From: Duganella alba
GTDB lineage: Bacteria; Pseudomonadota; Gammaproteobacteria; Burkholderiales; Burkholderiaceae_D
Assembly (NCBI RefSeq): GCF_009674495.1
Contig: NZ_WKJN01000007.1
Location: 186,001 to 250,000, forward strand
Length of the DNA: 64,000 nucleotides
Reading direction: 5' to 3'
Shown here: one piece after another, positions 45,106-52,514 of the stretch
Layout: every line of letters begins with the position of its first letter
Position numbering within the stretch: position 1 is the first letter of the stretch
Program-made: the position numbers and the translations under genes
Notes under the pieces: model-generated
Databases searched by the model: none
What the model was told of the DNA's origin: nothing
The model's input: only the letters and a program-made list of their open reading frames with translations

Positions 45106-46743
45106 TTATCCTATCTTGCGAGCGGTGTTGATGACGTTGACGCCGTTGAAGCGCGTCGTCGGCGAACCGTGCGACACGGCGCTGACCTGGCTAGGCTGGC
45201 CTTTGCCGTCGAAGAACGAGCCGCCCATGCGCCAGTCGCGTTGATCGCACAGCGCGCTGCAGGCGTTCCAGAATTCCTGCGTATTCGACTGATAGGCCAC
45301 GTCTTCCAGCTGCTGGCCGATCTTGCCGTTCTTGATTTCGAAGTACAGCTGGCCGCCAAACTGGAAGTTGTAGCGCTGCTGGTCGATCGAATACGAGCCG
45401 CGTCCCATGATGTAGATACCCTTCTTGACATCCTTGACCATCTCGTCCGGCGTCAGCTGCTTCTTGCCCGCTTCCAGCGACACGTTGGGCATGCGCTGGA
45501 ACTGCACGCTGCTCCAGCTATCCGCGTAGGAGCAGCCCTGCGACTCCTTCTCGCCGATGATGGCCACCTGGTCGCGCGTGGCCTGATAGTTGACCAGGAT
45601 GCCGTTACGGATCAGATCCCAACGCCTGGACGCCACGCCTTCATCGTCGTAGCCGACCAGGCCCAGCGATCCCGGCGAGGTCTTGTCGGCGACGATGTTG
45701 ACCAGCTCCGAGCCATATTTGAAGTTCTTCGACTTCCACTTGTCCAGCGTGGCGAAGCTGGTGCCGGCGTAATTGGCCTCGTAGCCCAGCACGCGATCCA
45801 GCTCGGTGGCGTGACCGACCGATTCATGAATGGTCAGGAACAGGTGTTCCGGCGACAGCACCAGATCGTACTTGCCCGGATCGACCGATTTCGCGGTCAG
45901 CTTCTCGCGCGCCTGGCGGCCCGCCGCGCGCGCGTCTTCGATCAGGTCATAGGCGCCCTTGTACAGCGTGGTGACGCCGCCGGCGGCCTTGACGCGGTTC
46001 TCCGGTTTGCAGTCGAAGAACTCGAAGCCCATGCTGGCCGGCGACGACAGGCCGTCGCGCGTGCGGAACTTGCCGCTGGCCTTGTCGACCGCCGTGGCGG
46101 TGAACGGCGACCACAGACGATGGATGTCCTGGTCGATGTAGGAGCCGTCGGTGGAGGCGAAGTACTTCTGCTGGTTCACCTGGAACAGGTTGGCCGCCAT
46201 GAAGCTGGCGCCGGCATCCAGGCCGGCCTTGTTCGCCGCCAGCAGCATGTCCGCCTTGTCCTTGATCGGCACCGCGCGCCAGTCCATCCTGAACGGCGTG
46301 GCCCACGCCACTTCACCCACGCCTTTGACCGGCGCCAGCACCACCGGCTCGGTTTGCAGCCGGGAGTTGGCCTTGGCGATGGCAACCGCCTGGCGCGCGG
46401 CGTCGGCCACCGAATCCAGCGTCATCACGTTGGTCGAGCAGAAGCCGTAAGCGCCGTTGGCGATGACGCGCACGCCAACGCCGGACGATTCCGTGTTGAC
46501 GATATTTTCCACGTTCAGGTCACGCGTGGTGATGAACTGGTTCAGGTAGCGGCCGATGCGCACGTCGCAGTACGACGCGCCGGCCTTGGTGGCCGCGTTC
46601 ATCGCGGCGTCGGCCAGCGACTTCTTGAACTGCACGGCGATGGGATTGAGCAGTTCTTCGGCGGCGATGGCGTTGCCGAAGACCGGCACCAGCAGGCTGC
46701 CGCCCGCAGCGGCGCCTATCTTCAGGAATGAACGGCGCTCCAT
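45106..46743 (-). CDS. TldD-like metallopeptidase with Tat-type signal, copy 1
   Basis: A 545-residue TldD-type subunit. HESVGH at 306-311 supplies the two zinc histidines and the catalytic Glu. C499 (ALCDQRDWRMGG) is placed like the third zinc ligand, Cys454, of E. coli TldD. Unlike E. coli TldD it begins with a twin-arginine-like signal: MERRSFLKIG, a hydrophobic run and an A-x-A near residue 28. That predicts folded export to the periplasm. It follows the second TldE-like gene by two bases. The substrate is unknown; a peptide or misfolded envelope protein is likely. Confidence 0.87.
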   Translation of the reverse strand: MERRSFLKIGAAAGGSLLVPVFGNAIAAEELLNPIAVQFKKSLADAAMNAATKAGASYCDVRIGRYLNQFITTRDLNVENIVNTESSGVGVRVIANGAYGFCSTNVMTLDSVADAARQAVAIAKANSRLQTEPVVLAPVKGVGEVAWATPFRMDWRAVPIKDKADMLLAANKAGLDAGASFMAANLFQVNQQKYFASTDGSYIDQDIHRLWSPFTATAVDKASGKFRTRDGLSSPASMGFEFFDCKPENRVKAAGGVTTLYKGAYDLIEDARAAGRQAREKLTAKSVDPGKYDLVLSPEHLFLTIHESVGHATELDRVLGYEANYAGTSFATLDKWKSKNFKYGSELVNIVADKTSPGSLGLVGYDDEGVASRRWDLIRNGILVNYQATRDQVAIIGEKESQGCSYADSWSSVQFQRMPNVSLEAGKKQLTPDEMVKDVKKGIYIMGRGSYSIDQQRYNFQFGGQLYFEIKNGKIGQQLEDVAYQSNTQEFWNACSALCDQRDWRMGGSFFDGKGQPSQVSAVSHGSPTTRFNGVNVINTARKIG

Positions 46744-46745
46744 GC

Positions 46746-48083
46746 TTACACCGCGTCCGACAGCGACGTGAAGTTGAAGTCGCGGACCTTCATCGCCGGA
46801 ATCAGCAGCTGGAACTGCGACTCGTCGCCCGACAGGATTTCCGGCTTGCCGATTTCGTCGATATTGTTCAGCATCGACACCGGGCTTTCGTTGAAGCGGA
46901 AGTTCTTGATCGGATGCTTGATCTTGCCGTTCTCGATGTAGAAGGTGCCGTCGCGCGTCAGGCCGGTCAGCAGCAGCGATTGCGGATCGACCATGCGGAT
47001 GTACCAGGTACGCGTGACCAGGATGCCCTTCTTGGTGTTGGCGATCAGCTCCTCGGTGGACTTGCTGGTGCCGGCCATGATGATATTGCCCGGCGTGCCG
47101 ATGGCGCGCTTGCCCATCTTCCTGGCCCAGTACTGCGAGTAGTCCACGTTGGCGATCTTGCCGTTCTTGATGATGTCCTGGCGTTCGCGCGCCAGCATGC
47201 TGCCGTTATCCCACGGCAGCACGGCGACGTCCTTGTCCCACGGATCGGCCCACACATTGACCTGCTCATCAAACAGCTTCTCGCCCATGCGATTGCCGCC
47301 GCCTTTTTTCGACAGGAAGCTGCGGCCCTCGTCAGCCGAACGCGCATCGAAGGAATTGAACATATATGCCAGCACGTCGGAGGTGGCGGCCGGCTCCAGG
47401 ATCACCGTGTAGCGGCCCGGCTCCAGCGCCTTGGCATCCACCGATTTCAACGCCTTCTCGATCGCCACGTCCGATGCGGCGCGCGCGTCGAACTTGCTGA
47501 CGTCACCGACGCTGCGCTTGACCCAGCCGGAGCCGCGTCCATCTTCGGTGCGCACGGTCAGCGTGAAGTCCAGGCCGGTATCCTGCTGGTAGCCGAACAC
47601 ACCGTTGGAGTTGGCGATGGAGGTGAACTGCGTGGCATCGGTGAAAAATCCCGCCGCCACCAGCTTGTTCTTGCGCGAATTCTCGATGCTGTAGGCCGCC
47701 ACCTGCGCGCGGAATTCAGGATCGATGTCGGCGGTCTTCTGGAAGAAGGTCTGCGAGGCCTTGTACTCCTGCTTCGACGGCGTCGGCATGAACTCCGGAT
47801 TTTCCGGCGCCAGGCGCGCCAGGTCTTCCGCGCGGCGCACGGCTCTTTCCAGCGACTTGTCGTCGAATTCATTGATCGATGCCGTACCCTGCTTTTTGCC
47901 GAAAGCGACGGACACCACCATCTGCGTGTCTTCAATCAGGCCGGCGGTGGACACGGCGTTGCGTGCGTAGCGGATGTTGCCGCGACGGCTGCCGTTGATG
48001 GTCACTTCGCACTGGTCGGCCTTGGTCAGCGCCAGCACCTTGTCGCTGATACGCTTGGTCTCTTCTTGACTCAGGAATTTCAT
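46746..48083 (-). CDS. TldE/PmbA-like subunit, copy 2
   Basis: A 445-residue paralogue of the protein at 43763-45100, also without HExxxH (VILEPAATSDVLAYMF at the equivalent place). A good ribosome-binding site (GGAGAGAG) precedes the ATG. Blocks conserved between the copies include RYARNAVSTAGL, GKKQGTASINEFDDK, RSFLSKKGGGNR and the C-terminal KVRDFNFTSLSDAV. It lacks its own signal peptide and would need to leave the cell bound to the Tat-targeted TldD subunit if it acts in the periplasm. Confidence 0.85.
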   Translation of the reverse strand: MKFLSQEETKRISDKVLALTKADQCEVTINGSRRGNIRYARNAVSTAGLIEDTQMVVSVAFGKKQGTASINEFDDKSLERAVRRAEDLARLAPENPEFMPTPSKQEYKASQTFFQKTADIDPEFRAQVAAYSIENSRKNKLVAAGFFTDATQFTSIANSNGVFGYQQDTGLDFTLTVRTEDGRGSGWVKRSVGDVSKFDARAASDVAIEKALKSVDAKALEPGRYTVILEPAATSDVLAYMFNSFDARSADEGRSFLSKKGGGNRMGEKLFDEQVNVWADPWDKDVAVLPWDNGSMLARERQDIIKNGKIANVDYSQYWARKMGKRAIGTPGNIIMAGTSKSTEELIANTKKGILVTRTWYIRMVDPQSLLLTGLTRDGTFYIENGKIKHPIKNFRFNESPVSMLNNIDEIGKPEILSGDESQFQLLIPAMKVRDFNFTSLSDAV

Positions 48084-48101
48084 CTTGTCTCTCTCCAGGA
48101 C

Positions 48102-49739
48102 TTAGCCGATTTTGCGGGCGGTGTTGATCACGTTGATGCCGTTGAAGCGCGTGGTCGACGCGCCGTGCGACACGATGGACACTTGCGGCGGCTGGCCTTT
48201 GCCGTCGAAGAAGGAACCGCCCATGCGCCAATCGCGCTCGTCGCAGATACCCACGCAGGCGTTCCAGAACTCCTGGGTATTCGACTGGTAAGCCACGTCC
48301 TCCAGCTGCTGGCCGATCTTGCCGTTCTTGATTTCGTAGAACAGCTGGCCGCCGAACTGGAAGTTGTAGCGCTGCTGGTCGATCGAGAACGAGCCGTCGC
48401 CAACGATGTAGATGCCCTTCTTGACGTCCTTGATCATTTCGTCCGGCGTCATCTTCTTGGCGCCGGCCTTCAGCGAGACGTTCGGCATGCGCTGGAACTG
48501 CACGTTGGCCCAGTTGTCCGCATACGAGCAGCCGTGCGATTCCTTCTCGCCGATGATGTGGGCCTGGTCGCGCGTGGCCTGGTAGTTGACCAGGATGCCG
48601 TCCTTGATGATGTCCCAGTTCTTGCACTTGACGCCTTCGTCGTCGTAGCCGACCGCGCCCAGCGAACCTGGCGTGGTTTTGTCGGCGACGATGTTGACCA
48701 GGTCCGAGCCGTACTTGAATTTCTTCGACTGCCATTTGTCCAGCGTGGCGAAACTGGTGCCGGCGTAGTTGGCCTCGTAGCCCAGCACACGATCCAGCTC
48801 GGTCGGGTGGCCCACCGATTCGTGGATGGTCAGCCACAGGTGTTCCGGCGACAGCACCAGGTCGTACTTGCCCGGCTCGACCGACTTGGCTTTCAACTTG
48901 GCCTTGGCCTGCTTGCCGGCCAGGCGCGCGTCTTCAATGATGTCATAGGACTTGGTGTACAGCGTGGTCACGTTGCCGGCCGCCTGCAGCTTGTGCTCGG
49001 GGCGCGCATCGAGATACTCGTAGCCCATGCCGACCGGCGCCGACAGGCCCTGGCGCGAACGGAACTTGTTCTCTTTCTTGTCGACGGCGGTGGCGAAGAA
49101 CGGCACCCACAGGCGGTGCACGTCCTGGTCGATGTAGGAACCGTCGGTGGAGGCGAAGTACTTCTGCTGGTTCACCTGGAACAGCAAGGACTGCATGAAG
49201 CTGGCGCCGGCATCCATGCCGGCTTTGTTCGCGGCGATCAGCAGCTCGGCCTTGTCCTTGATGGCGACCGTGCGCCAGTCCTTGACGAAGGGCGTGGCCC
49301 ACGACACTTCGCCCACGCCCTTGACCGGCGCCAGGATCAGCGGTTCGGTTTGCAGCTTGGCGTTGGCCTTGGCGATGGCGACCGCCTGGCGCGCGGCGGC
49401 CGCCACGCCGTCCGGCGTCATGTCGTTGGTGGCGGCGAAACCGTAGGCGCCGCCGGCGATCACGCGCACGCCGACGCCGGCCGATTCAGTGTTGGTGACG
49501 TTTTCCACGTTCAGGTCACGGGTGGTGATGAACTGGTTCAGGTAGCGGCCCACGCGCACGTCGCAGTAGGAAGCGCCGGCCTGGGTGGCGGCCGTCATCG
49601 CGGTGTCGGCCAGGGCCTTTTTGAATTTCACATCCACAGGCGCCAGCAACTCCTCCGCCGCGATGGCGCGACCGAAGGCGGGCAGCAGCATCGTACCCAG
49701 AGCCAGACTGCTGATATTGAGGAAAGCACGTCGTTCCAT
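48102..49739 (-). CDS. TldD-like metallopeptidase with Tat-type signal, copy 2 (first gene of the operon)
   Basis: A 545-residue TldD-type subunit with HESVGH at 306-311 and C499 (GICDERDWRMGG) as probable zinc ligands. The N-terminus MERRAFLNIS plus a hydrophobic stretch and AIAA resembles a twin-arginine signal, with FLN in place of FLK. GGAG lies seven bases before the ATG. It is the promoter-proximal gene of a ten-gene operon with tight spacing throughout. The operon is preceded by a sigma-54 promoter (49841-49856) and a CGGACA array (49889-49937) like those before the ABC efflux operon. Confidence 0.87.
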   Translation of the reverse strand: MERRAFLNISSLALGTMLLPAFGRAIAAEELLAPVDVKFKKALADTAMTAATQAGASYCDVRVGRYLNQFITTRDLNVENVTNTESAGVGVRVIAGGAYGFAATNDMTPDGVAAAARQAVAIAKANAKLQTEPLILAPVKGVGEVSWATPFVKDWRTVAIKDKAELLIAANKAGMDAGASFMQSLLFQVNQQKYFASTDGSYIDQDVHRLWVPFFATAVDKKENKFRSRQGLSAPVGMGYEYLDARPEHKLQAAGNVTTLYTKSYDIIEDARLAGKQAKAKLKAKSVEPGKYDLVLSPEHLWLTIHESVGHPTELDRVLGYEANYAGTSFATLDKWQSKKFKYGSDLVNIVADKTTPGSLGAVGYDDEGVKCKNWDIIKDGILVNYQATRDQAHIIGEKESHGCSYADNWANVQFQRMPNVSLKAGAKKMTPDEMIKDVKKGIYIVGDGSFSIDQQRYNFQFGGQLFYEIKNGKIGQQLEDVAYQSNTQEFWNACVGICDERDWRMGGSFFDGKGQPPQVSIVSHGASTTRFNGINVINTARKIG

Positions 49740-49840
49740 AGTATCTCCAACATTGTTGTGGGCCAGCCGCCCATTTGGCAGAATATCCGTCGCCTGTTCT
49801 GTGAATTTGCCAATATTAGCGGCGGATTACGTAGCGAATA

Positions 49841-49856
49841 GGCAAAATGTATGCCA
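49841..49856 (-). promoter_or_regulatory. Sigma-54 promoter of the TldD/TldE-MoxR operon
   Basis: On the minus strand, TGGCATACATTTTGCC has GG (49854-49855) and GC (49842-49843) exactly 10 bp apart, with the TGGCA and TTGC halves of the consensus intact. Transcription should start near 49829, leaving a leader of about 90 nt. No small open frame that could be a peptide precursor is evident in that leader. Confidence 0.8.
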
Positions 49857-49888
49857 TCGACAAGTCTTCTGCAAGTGATTGATTCGGG

Positions 49889-49937
49889 TGTCCGGAGTGT
49901 CCGAAACGGTGTCCGCGAAGTGTCCGCTGACTGTCCG
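49889..49937 (-). promoter_or_regulatory. CGGACA repeat array before the TldD/TldE-MoxR operon
   Basis: Five exact copies of CGGACA on the minus strand (TGTCCG on the plus strand at 49889, 49898, 49910, 49921 and 49932), spaced 9-12 bp. The nearest copy lies 34 bp before the -24 GG of the sigma-54 promoter. Motif, orientation and distance match the array at 20296-20346, which argues for a shared activator. The array occupies most of the 312-bp spacer not used by promoters. Confidence 0.75.
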
Positions 49938-49969
49938 CGCACCCGGCCGGTGCGGGGATGGCATTTCGC

Positions 49970-49998
49970 TTGACCTGTTTGCGTGCTTGGCCGATGAT
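49970..49998 (+). promoter_or_regulatory. Possible sigma-70 promoter of the exported methyltransferase gene
   Basis: TTGACC (49970-49975) and GATGAT (49993-49998) are 17 bp apart and lie about 54 nt before the start codon. The -35 box is good; the -10 box matches four of six positions. Confidence 0.4.
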
Positions 49999-50051
49999 CG
50001 CGCAGGGCGAGCGGAAGCGTCGCCTAATTTCCACACTTGAGGAGACTGTGC

Positions 50052-50873
50052 ATGAAACCATTTGTATTGGCGGTCCTGGCCCCTTTGGCCACAGCGATGC
50101 TGTTCGGCGCCACCAGCGCCGCGCACGCCGACGACGCGCTGAAGGCGGCAATCGCCGCGCCAACGCGCACGCCGGACAACGTCAAACGCGACGTCTACCG
50201 CCATCCGTATGAAACGCTGGCCTTCTTCGGCATCAAGCCGAACATGACGGTGGTGGAACTGGCGCCGGGCGGCGGCTGGTACACCGAGATCCTGGCGCCC
50301 TATCTGCGCGACCACGGCAAGCTGATCACCGGCGGCAATGACATCGCTTCGCCGAACGAGGGTGAACGCAAGGGCGCGGAGCGCTTCCTGGCGCGTTTGA
50401 ACGCCAAGCCGGAGGTGTACAACAAGGTCGCCATCGGCGTGTTTTCGCCGGGCCGCAAATACGAGATGGCGCCGGCCAACAGCGTAGACATGGTGCTTAC
50501 CTTCCGCAATATCCATAACTGGATCGAGCTGGGTCCGGACAAGATGAAGGACTTGTTCGGCAGTTTGTACACCGTGCTGAAGCCGGGCGGCGTGCTGGGT
50601 GTGGAGGAACATCGCCTGCCGGCGTCGAAGACGCAGGATGCGACTGCCAGCAGCGGTTATATGCATGAGCAGTATGTAATCAAGCTGGCGGAGGCGGCGG
50701 GGTTCAAGCTGGCGGGCAAGTCGGAGGTGAATGCCAACCCGAAGGATACGGCCGACCACAAGAACGGCGTGTGGGCGCTGCCGCCGACTTATACCAACAA
50801 GGATGAGGATCGGGCGAAGTATCAGGCGATTGGCGAGAGCGATCGCATGACGCTCAAATTCGTGAAGCCGTAA
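50052..50873 (+). CDS. Exported class I SAM-dependent methyltransferase-like protein
   Basis: A 273-residue protein. A Sec signal peptide ends near residue 26 (AHA). The methyltransferase core follows, with motif I VVELAPGGGWYTEILAPYL and later VDMVLTFRNIHNWI and VLKPGGVLGVEEHRLP. GAGGAG precedes the ATG. It resembles the COG4798 group of predicted methyltransferases with signal peptides. How SAM would be supplied outside the cytoplasm is unclear, so it may have another role. It is divergent from the TldD operon and is followed by a REP-like palindrome that may end its transcript. Confidence 0.8.
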   Translation: MKPFVLAVLAPLATAMLFGATSAAHADDALKAAIAAPTRTPDNVKRDVYRHPYETLAFFGIKPNMTVVELAPGGGWYTEILAPYLRDHGKLITGGNDIASPNEGERKGAERFLARLNAKPEVYNKVAIGVFSPGRKYEMAPANSVDMVLTFRNIHNWIELGPDKMKDLFGSLYTVLKPGGVLGVEEHRLPASKTQDATASSGYMHEQYVIKLAEAAGFKLAGKSEVNANPKDTADHKNGVWALPPTYTNKDEDRAKYQAIGESDRMTLKFVKP

Positions 50874-50889
50874 CCCGCACTACGTGAGA

Positions 50890-50939
50890 GGGGTCAGACC
50901 CCGCATGGGGTCTGACCCCGCGACGGACCGCCGTGCGGG
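50890..50939 (-). repeat. REP-like palindromic repeat, copy 2
   Basis: A perfect 13-bp stem, GGGGTCAGACCCC / GGGGTCTGACCCC, around a 4-nt loop (50890-50919). The CCCGCACGGCGG box is on the minus strand (50928-50939). Orientation is opposite to copy 1 at 27796-27842. An outer 9-bp repeat (AACCCGCAC at 50872, GTGCGGGTT at 50933) nests it further. It separates two convergent genes and probably serves both as terminator. Confidence 0.75.
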
Positions 50940-50945
50940 TTTATA

Positions 50946-52421
50946 TCAGAAGCGCGTAAATTTGGTTTCGTCGGGGGCGCTGTCGGACGCCAACCCGATG
51001 TTGCGCGCGGGGCGGGTTGCGGTGGCGGGTTTCATGACCGTTGGCCGCCGCGCAACCACGCGCGGCCCATCGTCCACCGCATACTGCTTGAACACCGCCA
51101 TCAAGCGCCGCAGCTGCTCCGCCTGCGCGCTCATTTCCTCCGACGTCGCCGCCAGCTCTTCCGAACTGGCCGCATTCACCTGCGTGGTCTCGCTCAACTG
51201 AATCACCGCGCCGTTAATCTGCCGCACACCGGAACTCTGCTCTTCCGACGCCGCCGTAATCTCCTGCACCAGCTCCGACGTCTTGCGGATATTCGGCGCC
51301 AGCTCGTCGAACATCGCGCCGGCCTGCTCCGCCAGTTTGACGCTGTCGGCCGCCACTTCGCCGATCTCCTGCGCCGCGACCTGGCTGCGCTCGGCCAGCT
51401 TGCGCACCTCGGCCGCCACCACCGCGAAGCCCTTGCCATGTTCGCCCGCGCGCGCCGCTTCAATCGCCGCGTTCAGCGCCAGCAAGTTGGTCTGGTACGC
51501 GATATCATCAATGATGCCGATCTTGCCGGCGATCTGCTTCATGGCCGACGCCGTGGCCTTCACCACCTCGCCGCCGCGCGCCGCTTCCACCGCCGCCTGG
51601 GTGGCGATGCCGTCGGTGATCTTGGCGTTCTCCGTGTTCTGCGCAATCGAGGCCGTCATCTGCTCGATCGAGGCGCTGGTCTCCTCCACCCCCGCCGCCT
51701 GCTCGCTGGCCGCCTGCGACAGCGACTGCGCGGTGGCGCTGACTTCCTGCGCCGCGCCGGACAGGCTGGCCACCACCATCTGCACATCGCGCACAATGCC
51801 CGACAGGCTGCGGCCCAGCCACACCGCCAGCACACAGCCGAGAATCGCGATCACCACATCCACCGCCAGGATCATCTGCTTGGCGGAGTTGGTCACGTCG
51901 GTCATCGCCGCCGATTCGCCCTTGGTTTCGGAGTCGTTCACCTTCAACAGCTTGCGGAAGGCGGTGGCGATAGCTTCGTCGGCGCCCTTGATGTCCTTGT
52001 CCATTTCCAGCGCTGTCATGCCCTTCTCGTGCATGGCTTCCAGTTGCACCATGCTGCTGTCATAGCTCTTGACGCCGGCCTGCACTTCACCCAGCAGTAC
52101 CTGCTCTTCCGGCGTCAGCGAGCCGGCAGCGCGATAAGCCGCCATCTCTTTTTCTATGACAGCCAGGTCGGCGCGGAACTGCGTATTATTGTCGCCGCCA
52201 CGCAGGATATAGTTCTTGAAGTGACGCACCGCATGGCCATGCGCCGTCACGCCCTCCAGCACGGCGTTCTTGCGCGCCAGCGTAATGTTCTCAAAATCGT
52301 CCCAGTGATCGTGCAGGGACGTCAGCTTGCTGAAGGCGATCACGCCCATCAGCACCACCAACAGCACAACAAGGCCAAACCCGGCATGCAGCCGGGTCTC
52401 CATTTTCATCTGATTGAACAT
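50946..52421 (-). CDS. Methyl-accepting chemotaxis protein lacking a HAMP domain
   Basis: A 491-residue receptor. TM1 is near residues 12-32, a four-helix-bundle-like periplasmic domain follows, then TM2 near 185-205 and the signalling domain with the tip [20 protein letters not shown]. Only about 30 residues separate TM2 from the first methylation-helix sequence ([11 protein letters not shown]); the neighbouring receptors have about 75 there, including HAMP. HAMP therefore appears to be absent. AAGGAG lies nine bases before the chosen ATG. The C-terminus is PDETKFTRF, matching the tails of the two receptors upstream. It is the last gene of the chemotaxis cluster. Confidence 0.92.
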   Translation of the reverse strand: MFNQMKMETRLHAGFGLVVLLVVLMGVIAFSKLTSLHDHWDDFENITLARKNAVLEGVTAHGHAVRHFKNYILRGGDNNTQFRADLAVIEKEMAAYRAAGSLTPEEQVLLGEVQAGVKSYDSSMVQLEAMHEKGMTALEMDKDIKGADEAIATAFRKLLKVNDSETKGESAAMTDVTNSAKQMILAVDVVIAILGCVLAVWLGRSLSGIVRDVQMVVASLSGAAQEVSATAQSLSQAASEQAAGVEETSASIEQMTASIAQNTENAKITDGIATQAAVEAARGGEVVKATASAMKQIAGKIGIIDDIAYQTNLLALNAAIEAARAGEHGKGFAVVAAEVRKLAERSQVAAQEIGEVAADSVKLAEQAGAMFDELAPNIRKTSELVQEITAASEEQSSGVRQINGAVIQLSETTQVNAASSEELAATSEEMSAQAEQLRRLMAVFKQYAVDDGPRVVARRPTVMKPATATRPARNIGLASDSAPDETKFTRF

Positions 52422-52447
52422 GGGTGAATACTCCTTGGAGAGACGAA

Positions 52448-52463
52448 TCACAATTCATTGTGA
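52448..52463. other. Short palindrome before a chemoreceptor gene
   Basis: TCACAAT-TC-ATTGTGA is a perfect 7-bp inverted repeat 27 bp upstream of the receptor start. The half-sites are in the reverse order of a CRP site, so no known regulator is assigned. It could be an operator or a small hairpin. Confidence 0.35.
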
Positions 52464-52514
52464 ACCAATATTTCTCTCCAATTCTCACCAAAAATAACGG
52501 TGCGGCCTTCCGCC

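Larger units (their letters stand above)
43763..49739 (-). repeat. Tandem duplication of a TldD-TldE gene pair
   Basis: The unit TldD-like (545 aa) plus TldE-like (445 aa) occurs twice in direct order: 48102-49739/46746-48083 and 45106-46743/43763-45100. Both members keep identical lengths in the two copies. Long stretches are identical in protein, for example around HESVGH, SNTQEFWNAC and DPQSLLLTGLTRDGTFYIEN. An old tandem duplication followed by divergence explains this. Confidence 0.9.

Noticed and set aside
49740-49829. A small peptide-precursor gene in the leader of the TldD operon.
   Set aside because: The only short ATG frame overlaps the TldD start out of frame, without a ribosome-binding site or a leader/core pattern.
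46728-49841. A 1037-codon open frame on the plus strand, antisense to the TldD/TldE genes.
   Set aside because: It is a GC-codon shadow: low-complexity V/R/H/D/G-rich translation, no family motifs, and the minus strand carries well-conserved proteins with ribosome-binding sites.
49846-49874. A sigma-70-like TTGCAG-N17-TACATT before the TldD operon.
   Set aside because: Matches are mediocre, and the -10 box lies inside a much better sigma-54 promoter with an upstream activator array.
52448-52463. A CRP/FNR site before the receptor gene.
   Set aside because: The half-sites are in the wrong order (TCACA then TGTGA), so it does not fit the CRP consensus.
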